Below are positions 1 through 7,997 of a stretch of DNA of 64,000 nucleotides, piece after piece. A program made the position numbers and the translations under genes. The DNA lies in NCBI GenBank assembly GCA_963763205.1, contig CAVXNQ010000017.1:1-64000 (forward strand), read 5' to 3'. Below the pieces are notes generated by a model, which saw only the letters and a list, made by a program, of their open reading frames with translations, searched no databases and was not told the origin of the DNA. The stretch is from DDH964 sp963763205 (lineage in GTDB: Bacteria; Desulfobacterota; Desulfuromonadia; Desulfuromonadales; DDH964). Every line of letters begins with the position of its first letter. Within the stretch, counting starts at the first letter, position 1.

Positions 1-2
1 GC

Positions 3-209
3 AGGGATCTGGCGCGGACGCTGGAACTGGAACTCGAAGGCGAGGCCATCGCCCGCTCCGGTTTCAGCCTGACCGGCAACCTCCCGCTGCTGGTCGGACT
101 CTGCCGGAACCTGGATCTCGACGCCGACTTCCCTCCCCTGCCCCGCCTCAAGACCGCCCTCGTCGCTTCCGGTTTGGCCCACCCCTTCACCGTCACCCTC
201 TTGACTTAG
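3..209 (+). CDS. C-terminal end of an unrecognised protein (partial)
   Basis: An open frame enters from the left edge and ends with TAG at 207-209, giving about 68 residues ending HPFTVTLLT. Composition and codon use match the GC-rich genes nearby, so it is probably the 3' end of a real plus-strand gene convergent with mutM. It contains a hydrophobic stretch around TGNLPLLVGLC but no motif I can assign to a family. I do not recognise the product. The start lies outside the window. Confidence 0.45.
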   Translation, partial: RDLARTLELELEGEAIARSGFSLTGNLPLLVGLCRNLDLDADFPPLPRLKTALVASGLAHPFTVTLLT

Positions 210-226
210 AAGCGGGGACTGAAGAC

Positions 227-273
227 AAGACGCAAGACTCAAGGCTCAAGAATATTCTTAATTCTTGCGTCTT
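227..273. terminator. Inverted repeat between convergent genes
   Basis: AAGACGCAAGA at 227-237 is exactly complementary to TCTTGCGTCTT at 263-273, with an A/T-rich centre. It lies between the plus-strand partial gene and the 3' end of mutM. The arms belong to the family of short tandem repeats (CTCAAGA type) seen at many borders in this window. It could act as a bidirectional terminator; this is inferred from position only. Confidence 0.45.
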
Positions 274-353
274 GCCTCTGCCTTTCTCTTCAGTCTGCCC
301 CTCTTCTTACGTCTTCAGTCTGCCCCTCTCTCGCCTCACGCCTCCCCTCGCCT

Positions 354-1172
354 TCACCTTCTCTGGCACGCCGGGCAGTAAAAGGTCGAGCGTTGTCCCA
401 GGCGCCGCTGGCGGATGGGCTTACCGCAACGGGGACACGCTTCCCCCTCCCGACCGTAGACCTGGAGCTGGCGCGCGAAATATCCCGGCCGGCCCCCTTG
501 GTCGCGGAAATCCCGCAGCGTCGTTCCGCCGGCAGCGATCGCCTCGGCAAGGACCTCGCGCACTGCCGCCAGCAGCCGCCCGTAGCGTTCCCGGCCAATG
601 GTGCCGGCAGGGGCCATGGGACTGATGCAGGCACGGAACAGCGCCTCGCTGGCATAGATGTTCCCCACCCCGACCAGAACCTTCTGGTCCATGAGGAAAG
701 CCTTGACCGCGACCTTGCGACCGCGGGAGCGCCAATAGAGGTAATCCCCGTCGAGTTCGACGGCGAAGGGTTCCGGCCCCATCTCCAGCAGCAGCGGGTG
801 GCTTGCCGGATCGGCGGCGGTCCAGAGCAGGGCGCCAAAACGGCGCGGATCGTGAAAACGCAGGAGGCGGCCGTCGTCGAGCAGGATGTCGATGTGATCA
901 TGTTTGCCCGCCGGAGTACCCGCCGGCACCACCCGGAGGTGGCCGCTCATCCCGAGGTGCAGGATGAGAGTTCCGCCCCGGCAGCTGACGAGCAGGTACT
1001 TGGCGCGGCGGCCCACGGCGAGGATTTCCCGGCCGGAAAGGAGGTCGCCGAGGCCGGGCGCTATCGGCCAGCGCAGGCCCGGAACCCGGACCACGGCGTC
1101 GCGGATGGTCCGTCCGACGAGGAGCGGTTCGAGCCCGGCGCGGGCGGTTTCGACTTCAGGGAGTTCGGGCAT
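354..1172 (-). CDS. mutM: Formamidopyrimidine-DNA glycosylase
   Basis: Base-excision repair enzyme that removes oxidised purines such as 8-oxoguanine and nicks the abasic site. The 272-residue protein begins MPELPEVE, which supplies the catalytic Pro2 and Glu3 of the Fpg family. A conserved lysine lies in GRRAKYLL near residue 58. The C-terminus has the zinc finger with pairs CPRCG and CPAC near residues 242-270. Length and both termini match the family, so the start is secure. It lies downstream of the YchJ-like gene on the same strand, separated by about 100 bp of heptamer repeats. Confidence 0.97.
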   Translation of the reverse strand: MPELPEVETARAGLEPLLVGRTIRDAVVRVPGLRWPIAPGLGDLLSGREILAVGRRAKYLLVSCRGGTLILHLGMSGHLRVVPAGTPAGKHDHIDILLDDGRLLRFHDPRRFGALLWTAADPASHPLLLEMGPEPFAVELDGDYLYWRSRGRKVAVKAFLMDQKVLVGVGNIYASEALFRACISPMAPAGTIGRERYGRLLAAVREVLAEAIAAGGTTLRDFRDQGGRPGYFARQLQVYGREGEACPRCGKPIRQRRLGQRSTFYCPACQRR

Positions 1173-1209
1173 AAAAGGAAGTGGCGCGTGGCGAGGAGCG
1201 CGGAAGGGC

Positions 1210-1271
1210 CGTTTTGAGTCGGTTTTTGAGTTTTGAGTCTTGAGTCTTGAGTCTCGCCACTCGCCACTCGC
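1210..1271. repeat. Heptamer tandem repeats
   Basis: Runs of TTTTGAG/TCTTGAG are followed by the 7-mer GCCACTC repeated to the stop of the next gene. This is one of many such tracts at gene borders here. The unit changes within the tract but keeps 7-bp spacing. Confidence 0.8.
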
Positions 1272-1679
1272 TTAAAAAAACACCATGTCCGAAAGTTCCT
1301 TGAAGTCCTCCCAGGACAGGTCTTCAGGAGGGCCGGGAAACTTCTCCCGTTCCAGGCGGGCGCCGCTGTAGTAGCGCCAGTTGCCGTTGCTCGCCACGAG
1401 GTTGGCGTATTCGAAGAAGAGATGGGTGGCTGCGCCGTCGGTGAAGCGGTTGAGGAGCATCACCCGGGCGCGATTTTCGACCACGTCGCAAAGCAGTACC
1501 CGGCACTCCCGGTATTCCAGTGAGCCGGCCAGTTCTTCGGCTCCGTATTGGCAATAAGCCTGCCGATCGGGAAAAGCCTTGCGGAAGTTGGATTCCGGGT
1601 GATAGCTGTCCCAGATGGCGCCGAAATCACCGGCGAGGAAGTCATGAAAACGTTGGGCGATGAAATCTTCGGGTGTCAT
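1272..1679 (-). CDS. YchJ-like (NTF2-fold) protein
   Basis: A 135-residue soluble protein resembling the middle, NTF2-like domain of YchJ/UPF0225 proteins: an N-terminal helix, then PESNFRKAFPDRQAY, a central beta-rich part and the sequence NGNWRYYSGARLER. The cysteine-rich SEC-C motifs that flank this domain in full YchJ are absent, so it is a short, single-domain form. No signal peptide or membrane segment is seen. The function is unknown. It lies between oppC and mutM on the same strand, 45 bp after oppC. Confidence 0.55.
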   Translation of the reverse strand: MTPEDFIAQRFHDFLAGDFGAIWDSYHPESNFRKAFPDRQAYCQYGAEELAGSLEYRECRVLLCDVVENRARVMLLNRFTDGAATHLFFEYANLVASNGNWRYYSGARLEREKFPGPPEDLSWEDFKELSDMVFF

Positions 1680-1724
1680 GGGCAGTCAGGCAATTTCCAG
1701 TTGCGGGAAAGGAAAACGGGGCGA

Positions 1725-2564
1725 TCAGTCGCGGATGCGCGGGTCGAGAGCATCGCGAATCCCCTCGCCGAGCAGGTTGTAGCCGAGAACGGTCAGCAGA
1801 ATGGCGAGGCCGGGGAAGGCCGAGAGCCACCAGGCGGTGCCGAGGGTTTGCTTGCCGACGATCAGCATGTTCCCCCAGGAGGGGGTCGGCGGCTGGACGC
1901 CGATGCCGAGAAACGACAGGGCACTCTCGGTGAGAATCGCCCCGGCCACTCCCAGGGTGGCCGAGACCAGCACCGGCGACAGCGCGCTGGGCAGGATGTG
2001 GCGGAAGATGATCCGCGCGTCGGAGGCGCCGATGGCCCGAGCGGCGAGGACGAAATCCCGCTCGCGCAGGGACAGAAATTCGGCCCGGACCAGGCGGGCG
2101 ACCCCCATCCAGCCGGTGAGGCCGATGATAATCATGATGTTCCAGATCGACGGTTCGAGAAAGGCGATCACCGCCAGGATCAGGAAAAAGGTCGGGAAAC
2201 AGAGCATGATGTCGACGAAGCGCATGATCACGGCGTCGCTCCAGCGGCCGTAGTAGCCGGCAACGGCGCCGATCACGATACCGATGGCGGTGGCGATGCC
2301 GACGGCCACGAAGCCGACCAGCAGGGAGATTCGCGCTCCGTAGAGAATGCGCGCAAAAACATCACGCCCAAGGTCGTCGGTCCCCAACCAATGCTGCAGA
2401 CCGGGGCCTTCGAGGCGGTGAGCGATGTCGATCGCTCCCGGGTCATGTCCCGCCAGCGGCGCCAGCAGGGCGAGCAGAAACATCACCGCGACGATCGCCG
2501 CCCCGGCCATCGCCATGCGGTTGCGCCGCAAACGCTGCCAGAAGATGTCTCGGAGGAAGGGCAT
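1725..2564 (-). CDS. oppC: Oligopeptide/dipeptide ABC transporter permease (OppC/DppC type)
   Basis: Inner-membrane permease subunit of a peptide ABC importer, 279 residues. It has an N-terminal membrane helix near residues 17-38 followed by the OppC-type periplasmic segment containing GTDDLGRDVF, then five further hydrophobic segments. The EAA loop that docks with the ATPase is visible near residues 170-200 (RERDFVLAARAIGAS). The likely partners OppA and OppB lie on the same strand 29-33 kb away, beyond the polysaccharide locus. No clear Shine-Dalgarno sequence precedes the ATG at 2564, which fits loss of its original upstream neighbour. No ATPase genes for the system are in the window. Confidence 0.93.
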   Translation of the reverse strand: MPFLRDIFWQRLRRNRMAMAGAAIVAVMFLLALLAPLAGHDPGAIDIAHRLEGPGLQHWLGTDDLGRDVFARILYGARISLLVGFVAVGIATAIGIVIGAVAGYYGRWSDAVIMRFVDIMLCFPTFFLILAVIAFLEPSIWNIMIIIGLTGWMGVARLVRAEFLSLRERDFVLAARAIGASDARIIFRHILPSALSPVLVSATLGVAGAILTESALSFLGIGVQPPTPSWGNMLIVGKQTLGTAWWLSAFPGLAILLTVLGYNLLGEGIRDALDPRIRD

Positions 2565-2620
2565 AGGGTCGGGGGCTTGAGTTCAGGGGCTCGGGGCTCG
2601 GGGCTCCGGAATGGTCGCAG

Positions 2621-2667
2621 CGGTGAACGGTGAGCGCGGCAGAATCAGCCGCGCTCACCGTTCACCG
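2621..2667. terminator. 20-bp perfect hairpin
   Basis: Positions 2621-2640 and 2648-2667 are perfectly complementary with a 7-base loop (AGAATCA). The hairpin sits just downstream of the OmpA-like gene, which ends at 2679, and upstream of oppC. No U-rich tail follows on the minus strand, so rho-independent action is uncertain. It may block read-through or mark the edge of the inserted region. Confidence 0.6.
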
Positions 2668-2678
2668 TACGCCGCTGC

Positions 2679-4097
2679 CTATTCTGCGATTCTTACCACC
2701 ACCCGGCGGTTGGCCATACGCCCCTCGGGAGTGCTGTTGTCGGCGATCGGCTGGGTCTCGCCGTAGCCTTTGGCGGTAATCCGGTTGGCCGGGATGTTGT
2801 AGCGATGGATGAGCGCCTCGCGCACACTTTCGGCCCGCTTACTGGAAAGAGCCAGGTTGGACCCGGCCGTCCCGACGGCATCGGTGTGTCCTTCGACGAC
2901 GATCTTTGCGGTGGGATGGCTGGTGATAAAAGCTGCCGCCTTGTCGAGTTCAGCAGTGGCATTCGCCGGTACCGCCGACTTGCCGCTGGCGAACTCGATC
3001 GACAGGGTGAGCATCGCTTTCTCCGAAGCCGGCACCGGGCAGCCGGTGGCATCGACCGCAACGCCGGCGGGAGTTCCCGGGCACTTGTCGTCGACGTCGT
3101 AGACCATGTCGCCGTCGCTGTCGCGGGCGCAGCCGACACTATTGACCGGCACTCCGGCAGGCGTTCCGGGACACTTGTCGTCCGCGTCGGCGACCCCGTC
3201 CTGGTCGCTATCGACCACCGCGGGAACGACCTGCGGGCAGCCTACGGCATCGACCGCCTGGCCGGCAGGGGTAGCGGGGCATTTGTCACGGCTGTCGTCG
3301 ACCCCGTCATGGTCGCTGTCGGCGGGGCAACCGCTCGGATCGACGGTAATTCCGGGAGGCGTGGCGGGGCACTTGTCGTCGACGTCGTAGACCCCATCCC
3401 GGTCGCTGTCCATGGGGCAGCCGAAGGCATCGACGGCGACACCGGCCGGGGTCCCCGGGCAGCGATCGAAGCTGTCGATAATGCCATCCTTGTCGCTGTC
3501 CACCAAAGCGGTCTTGGCAACGGCACCACCGAACTGGAATTGCAGCCCGCCGGTCGCCGAGAAGTTCTGATCGCTGCCTCCGAACTGGAGGTTCTCGACA
3601 CGAACGTAGTGCCGGACATCCCCGCGCAGGGCAACAGTATCGTTCAAGGCAATCTTGACACCGAGGCCCCAGTCGAAAAATCCGTCGGTATCGTTCGACA
3701 CGCCACGATTCGGTTCCGGGTTTTTGAACAGCGCACCGAGACCGAAGGACAGGTAAGGGACGATATTCTGTTCAGGAAGGAAGTGCCGGACGAGGTCGAG
3801 GCGGCCACTGAACAGATTGTAGTCGATATCACGGCCCTTGCCCACAATGTAATCCTTGTTCTGGGTGAAGGAGTAGCCACCGATCCCCTCCACGGCCCAG
3901 TTGGGGCTCAGGTTGTAGCCGATCCCCAGGTTCACCAGGGGAGCATCCCGAAGATTTTCATCATTGTTAAAGAAAAAATACCCACCGCCACCGACATCAA
4001 GGGTCACGGCATGCGGACGAATGGCGGCTTGGGTTGCGGAACCCCAGCCACAAAAGCAAAGCATCCCGACAAGGACCAGCAACAAACTCCTTTTCAT
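2679..4097 (-). CDS. OmpA-family porin with thrombospondin type 3 repeats
   Basis: Outer-membrane, peptidoglycan-binding protein of 472 residues. A Sec signal peptide (MKRSLLLVLVGMLCF, cleavage near ATQA) is followed by an OmpA-like beta-barrel to about residue 195. Next come five acidic calcium-binding repeats of the pattern DSDxDGVxDxxDKCPxTPxG, ending near residue 350. A C-terminal OmpA domain contains EGHTDAVG and the NRRVVV end. The start has a good Shine-Dalgarno (GGGAGA, 6 bases upstream). The family links the outer membrane to the cell wall; the acidic repeats form a stiff linker. It stands alone between oppC and ugd. Confidence 0.93.
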   Translation of the reverse strand: MKRSLLLVLVGMLCFCGWGSATQAAIRPHAVTLDVGGGGYFFFNNDENLRDAPLVNLGIGYNLSPNWAVEGIGGYSFTQNKDYIVGKGRDIDYNLFSGRLDLVRHFLPEQNIVPYLSFGLGALFKNPEPNRGVSNDTDGFFDWGLGVKIALNDTVALRGDVRHYVRVENLQFGGSDQNFSATGGLQFQFGGAVAKTALVDSDKDGIIDSFDRCPGTPAGVAVDAFGCPMDSDRDGVYDVDDKCPATPPGITVDPSGCPADSDHDGVDDSRDKCPATPAGQAVDAVGCPQVVPAVVDSDQDGVADADDKCPGTPAGVPVNSVGCARDSDGDMVYDVDDKCPGTPAGVAVDATGCPVPASEKAMLTLSIEFASGKSAVPANATAELDKAAAFITSHPTAKIVVEGHTDAVGTAGSNLALSSKRAESVREALIHRYNIPANRITAKGYGETQPIADNSTPEGRMANRRVVVRIAE

Positions 4098-4220
4098 TTC
4101 AAGTCTCCCACGTCAAAGTCAAATAAGGATCAGTTTCAACGGCATACCGGATAAACATGGCAATTAAACCCGGAGCAGACTGAAAATGCAAGGACATAGC
4201 TGGAAATCAGGGCCCGGGTG

Positions 4221-4250
4221 CTCAAGACTCAAGACTCAAGACTCAAGACT
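4221..4250. repeat. CTCAAGA heptamer run
   Basis: Four tandem 7-mers of CTCAAGA downstream of ugd, followed by CAGTCTGCCCCTCT units that also occur at 280-345. It belongs to the window-wide heptamer family. Confidence 0.8.
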
Positions 4251-4309
4251 ATTCTTCAGTCTGCCCCTCTCTTGCGTCTGCCCCTCTCTGGCCACTCGCA
4301 GTCGCCCCC

Positions 4310-5647
4310 CTACCCTTTCCTCCCAATCCCGAAGTACTCGAAACCGTCGACCTTGAGCTTTTTCGGGTCGTACTGATTGCGTCCGTCGAAGATCAAGGGG
4401 GTTTTGAGCAGGCGCTTGACGGCGCCGAAGTCGGGGTGCCGGAACGGCTTCCACTCGGTGACCAGGACCAGGACGTCGCTCCCCTCCAGGGCGTCGTACT
4501 GGTGCTGGGCGAGGGTCAGGGCGCCGCTGTCGAACCAGGCTTTGGGGAGTTCGTTGCGGGCGACCTCCATGGCTTCGGGGTCGTAGGCGCGGACCCGGGC
4601 ACCGGCGCCGATGAGCTGGTGGAGCAGGACCACCGCCGGCGCCTCGCGCATGTCGTCGGTGCCGGGCTTGAAGGCCAGCCCCCAGAGGCCGAAAGTCAGG
4701 CCGGAGAGATCATTGCCCAGCCGGGCGGTGATCTTTTCAAACAGCACCTGCTTCTGGCGCTCGTTGCGGCGGTGGACGGCGCCAAGGAGCAGCGGCTCGA
4801 TGGCAGCCTCTTCGGCCATGTGGATCAGCGCCTTGACGTCCTTGGGGAAGCAGGAGCCGCCGTAACCGCAGCCGGGGTAGATGAAGGAGTAGCCGATGCG
4901 GCTGTCAGAGCCGATGCCGAGACGCACCTGCTCGACGTCGACCCCGAAGCGGTCGCACAGGCCGGCGACCTCGTTCATGAAGGAGATCTTGGTGGCGAGC
5001 ATGGCATTGGCCGCGTACTTGGTCATCTCGGCGTCGCGCACCCCCATGAACAGGATCCGGTCGTGGTTGCGGGAGAAATCGGCGTAGAGGGAGTACATCA
5101 GGTCGCGGGCCGGAGCGGAGTCGGTGCCGACGACGATCCGGTCGGGCCGCATGAAGTCCTCGACGGCGGCCCCCTCCTTGAGGAACTCGGGGTTGCTGAC
5201 CACGTCGAAGGGGACGCTCACCCTGCGCCGCTCGAGCTCCTCGCGGACCGCGGCGCGGACCTTGTCGGCGGTCCCCACCGGGACCGTCGACTTGTCGACC
5301 ACCACGGCGTAGCGGTCCAGGTGGCGGCCGATCTCGCGCGCCACCTCGAGAACGTACTGCAAATCGGCCGACCCGTCTTCGCCCGGCGGCGTGCCGACGG
5401 CGATGAAGTAGACGTTGGAGGTCGTCATCGCCTCGGCCAGGTCGGTGGTGAACTGCAGCCGCCCCGCCTTATAGTTGGAGAGGACCAGTGGTTCCAGACC
5501 CGGCTCGTAGATGGGGATCTCCCCCTGCTTGAGGCGCTCGACCTTGCGCGCATCGACATCGACACAGGTGACGAAGTTCCCCATTTCGGCAAAACAGGTG
5601 CCGGTGACCAGCCCGACATAGCCGGTTCCGATGACGGTCAGATGCAT
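4310..5647 (-). CDS. ugd: UDP-glucose 6-dehydrogenase
   Basis: Oxidises UDP-glucose to UDP-glucuronate with NAD, supplying acidic sugar for surface polysaccharide. The 445-residue protein starts with the Rossmann motif GTGYVGL and carries the catalytic cysteine in GGSCFPKD near residue 260. The C-terminal UDP-binding domain ends GFEYFGIGRKG. The ATG at 5647 is chosen because it begins the conserved MHLTVIGTGYVG and is preceded by GAGGAGG; an in-frame ATG 12 codons upstream lacks such a site. Family length is about 440-450. A small remnant of a second ugd-like 3' end lies at 14975-15067. Confidence 0.96.
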   Translation of the reverse strand: MHLTVIGTGYVGLVTGTCFAEMGNFVTCVDVDARKVERLKQGEIPIYEPGLEPLVLSNYKAGRLQFTTDLAEAMTTSNVYFIAVGTPPGEDGSADLQYVLEVAREIGRHLDRYAVVVDKSTVPVGTADKVRAAVREELERRRVSVPFDVVSNPEFLKEGAAVEDFMRPDRIVVGTDSAPARDLMYSLYADFSRNHDRILFMGVRDAEMTKYAANAMLATKISFMNEVAGLCDRFGVDVEQVRLGIGSDSRIGYSFIYPGCGYGGSCFPKDVKALIHMAEEAAIEPLLLGAVHRRNERQKQVLFEKITARLGNDLSGLTFGLWGLAFKPGTDDMREAPAVVLLHQLIGAGARVRAYDPEAMEVARNELPKAWFDSGALTLAQHQYDALEGSDVLVLVTEWKPFRHPDFGAVKRLLKTPLIFDGRNQYDPKKLKVDGFEYFGIGRKG

Positions 5648-5839
5648 GAATCGATTCCTCCTCGAGTCGAAATGCTTTGGCAATGCAGGGGAGTTTAGGG
5701 AGTTGTGGTCCGGGAGTCAATGGTTTAAGGAAGGTGAGGGGTGAGGCGGGCGCACAATAAACGAGGCGCAAGATTCAAGGCCGTCTTCCGTCTCCGTCTT
5801 CCGTCTTCCTCGCCTCACCACTAGCCTCGCGCCTCTCCT

Positions 5840-7186
5840 CTACCCCTCCCCATCGAGCAAAGCCAGTATCTCCGCCGTCTTCTCCCGCATCAACGGCTCG
5901 TTGCCTCGGGACTCGACATTGAGGCGCACTACCGGCTCGGTGTTGGAGGAGCGGAGGTTGAAGCGCCACTCCGGGAACTCCATGCTGAGACCGTCGACAT
6001 GTTCGACGGCTACCGCAGCCGCCGCATAGCGCTCCTGCACCCGGCGGAGGGATCCCGCGGGATCCTTAAGGTGGCGGTTGATCTCGCCGCTGGCGGGAAA
6101 GCGCGCCATGCGGTCGCCGACCAGTTCGGCAAGCGCCCGGCCGCTGCGGCTCATCAGCTCCAGGACCAGCAGCCAGGGGATCATGCCGCTGTCGCAGTAG
6201 GCGAAGTCGCGAAAGTAGTGGTGAGCACTCATCTCCCCGCCGTAGACAGCGTCCTCGGCGCGCATCCGCTCCTTGATAAAGGCGTGGCCGGTCTTGCTCT
6301 GCACCGGCACGCCGCCCAGGCTCGCCACCAGGTCGATGGTATTCCAGGTCAGCCGCGGGTCGTGGATGATCTTCGCCCCCGGCTCCTTGCGCAGGAAGGC
6401 GGCGGCGAGCAGGCCGACGATGTAGTACCCCTCGATGAACCCGCCTTCCGCATCGAACAGAAAGCAGCGGTCGAAATCGCCGTCCCAGGCGATGCCGAGA
6501 TCGGCGCGATGATCACGGACAGCCGCGGCGGTGGCGGAGCGGTTTTCCGGCAGCAGCGGGTTGGGGATGCCGTTGGGAAAGGTGCCGTCCGGCTGGTGGT
6601 GGACGCGGATGAATTCGCAGGGGAGATAGGGTGCCAGGGCATCGAGAACCGGCCCGGCGCAGCCGTTGCCGGCGTTGACCACCACCTTCAGCGGTTTGAG
6701 GGCGGCCGGCTCGACGTAGCCCAGCAGGTGGGCGACGTAGGCGGGCCGGAAATTTCCCGGGGCGACCCAGCCGATCCGCTCCGCCGGGGGGAAATCGCCC
6801 GATTCGGCCAGGGCGCGGATGGCGTGCAGGCCGGAATCGCCGCTGATCGGCCGGGACCCTTCCCGCACCAGTTTCATGCCGTTGTAGTCCAGGGGGTTGT
6901 GGCTGGCGGTGACCATGATGCCGCCGTCGAAACCGCCGTGAAAGGTCGCGAAGTAGATCTCCTCGGTCCCGCACAGGCCGATGTCGACCACGTCCGCGCC
7001 CCCGGCGCACAGCCCCTCGGCCAGCGCCGCGCAGAGCTCCGCGCTGGACAGCCGCACATCGCGCCCCACCACCACCCGCCGCGGCTGCAGAAAGGTCGCA
7101 TAGGCCCGGCCGATGCGGCGGGCAATGTCGGGGTTGAGCTCGTCGGGCAGGCGGCCGCGAATGTCGTAGGCTTTAAAGGCTGTCAT
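5840..7186 (-). CDS. manB: Phosphomannomutase/phosphoglucomutase (ManB/AlgC type)
   Basis: Interconverts hexose-6-phosphate and hexose-1-phosphate, here most likely making mannose-1-phosphate for ManC. The 448-residue protein has the four domain signatures of the family: phosphoserine loop TASHNPLDYNGMK near residue 100, metal loop DGDFDR near 240, sugar loop GGEMSAHH near 320, and the C-terminal phosphate loop RSSNTEP near 415. The ATG at 7186 begins MTAFKAYDIRGR, matching family starts. A second in-frame ATG at 7207 is created by a 59-bp repeat that runs across the 5' end. It could equally serve phosphoglucomutase activity. Confidence 0.93.
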   Translation of the reverse strand: MTAFKAYDIRGRLPDELNPDIARRIGRAYATFLQPRRVVVGRDVRLSSAELCAALAEGLCAGGADVVDIGLCGTEEIYFATFHGGFDGGIMVTASHNPLDYNGMKLVREGSRPISGDSGLHAIRALAESGDFPPAERIGWVAPGNFRPAYVAHLLGYVEPAALKPLKVVVNAGNGCAGPVLDALAPYLPCEFIRVHHQPDGTFPNGIPNPLLPENRSATAAAVRDHRADLGIAWDGDFDRCFLFDAEGGFIEGYYIVGLLAAAFLRKEPGAKIIHDPRLTWNTIDLVASLGGVPVQSKTGHAFIKERMRAEDAVYGGEMSAHHYFRDFAYCDSGMIPWLLVLELMSRSGRALAELVGDRMARFPASGEINRHLKDPAGSLRRVQERYAAAAVAVEHVDGLSMEFPEWRFNLRSSNTEPVVRLNVESRGNEPLMREKTAEILALLDGEG

Positions 7187-7342
7187 TTGTCCTTTGTCAT
7201 TGGTCATTGGTGAAACCTCGGTTTGTCAGCCTTGAAGGCTGTCATTTGTCCTTTGTCATTGGTCATTGGTGAAACCTCGGTTCGTCAGCCTTAAAGGCTG
7301 TCATTTTTTTGTCCTTTGTCATTGGTCATTGGTGAAACCTCG
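7172..7342. repeat. 59-bp direct repeats at the manB start
   Basis: Almost three copies of a 59-bp unit run from the first codons of manB into upstream DNA, with unit joins at about 7235 and 7294. Within each unit are heptamers TGTCATT, TGTCCTT and GGTCATT. The third copy has a short T insertion. The copies duplicate the ATG region, giving several potential start codons. Confidence 0.85.
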
Positions 7343-7357
7343 ATCATTGGTCCTTGG

Positions 7358-7726
7358 TCATTTATCAGTCGGGCCAATGGATCGTAGATAGGCGTTCAAT
7401 TTGGGGCAGAGCTCTTCGATCAATGGTCTGGTGCTTAGAATATTTTCGGGGGCGAGCAGCTCCCGGGCGTGAGCCCGCCGGAACCAATGGCGCACCTCGT
7501 ACAATGATCCGCGAGCGATCCTGACGAAACGTCTATTGTCCTGGTAGGTTCCGCGGCCACTTCCTTCGGCGATATTGGCGCCGACACTGTCGGCAGCCCT
7601 GATCAATTGGGTGCCAACCGTATCCCGGGCCAGACGATCCCATCCAGACACGATCCTCCAGATCTCATCGGAAAGGGTTTCAGCCAATCGATAGACCTGA
7701 AGATTTTCGAAACTCCTACTGGACAT
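7358..7726 (-). CDS. Four-helix-bundle protein (S23/23S rRNA intervening-sequence type)
   Basis: A 122-residue all-helical protein of the S23/IVP family. Features are FENLQVYRLAETLSDEIW at the N-terminus, the conserved QLIRAADSVGANIAEG core, and ARGSLYEVRHW. Members are found both in 23S rRNA intervening sequences and as stand-alone genes in variable regions; the function is unknown. A second, diverged copy lies at 33045-33428. It is flanked by repeats on both sides, which suggests it travels with them. Confidence 0.85.
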   Translation of the reverse strand: MSSRSFENLQVYRLAETLSDEIWRIVSGWDRLARDTVGTQLIRAADSVGANIAEGSGRGTYQDNRRFVRIARGSLYEVRHWFRRAHARELLAPENILSTRPLIEELCPKLNAYLRSIGPTDK

Positions 7727-7762
7727 CCTCCCCCCTCCAAATGTGCAATTCCTTCATCCATG

Positions 7763-7879
7763 ATGGCGTTGCAAAAAGTCCGCTCTACGGCGTTACGGCG
7801 ATTTTTCAGGACCTCGACCTACCTGATTCGCCCCTGAAAAAACACCAGGCCTTGGAGGACGAAATTTTTGCTTAGCCAT
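7763..7879. repeat. 117-bp imperfect palindrome, copy A
   Basis: The ends are related as an inverted repeat: ATGGCGTTGCAAAAA at the left and TTTTTGCTTAGCCAT at the right, with TTTTTCAGG/CCTGAAAAA further in. The same element lies inverted at 36402-36526, differing by scattered substitutions and one 8-bp indel. No transposase gene is near. It resembles a MITE or REP-type element. Confidence 0.8.
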
Positions 7880-7949
7880 CCCATGACCATGGACAAATGA
7901 CGCGGGCGCCAGCCCGCTGACGGCCGGCCAAGCCGGCTGACAACCGACC

Positions 7950-7997
7950 CGGTTCGAGGACAAGTACGGCCTACCGGCCGTACTTGTCCTCGAACCG
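7950..7997. terminator. 22-bp perfect hairpin over the manC stop codon
   Basis: Positions 7950-7971 and 7976-7997 are perfectly complementary with a TACC loop. One arm is the last coding triplets of manC (RFEDKYG). The stem would form right at the end of the manC message and could act as a terminator or 3' stabiliser. Confidence 0.6.
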
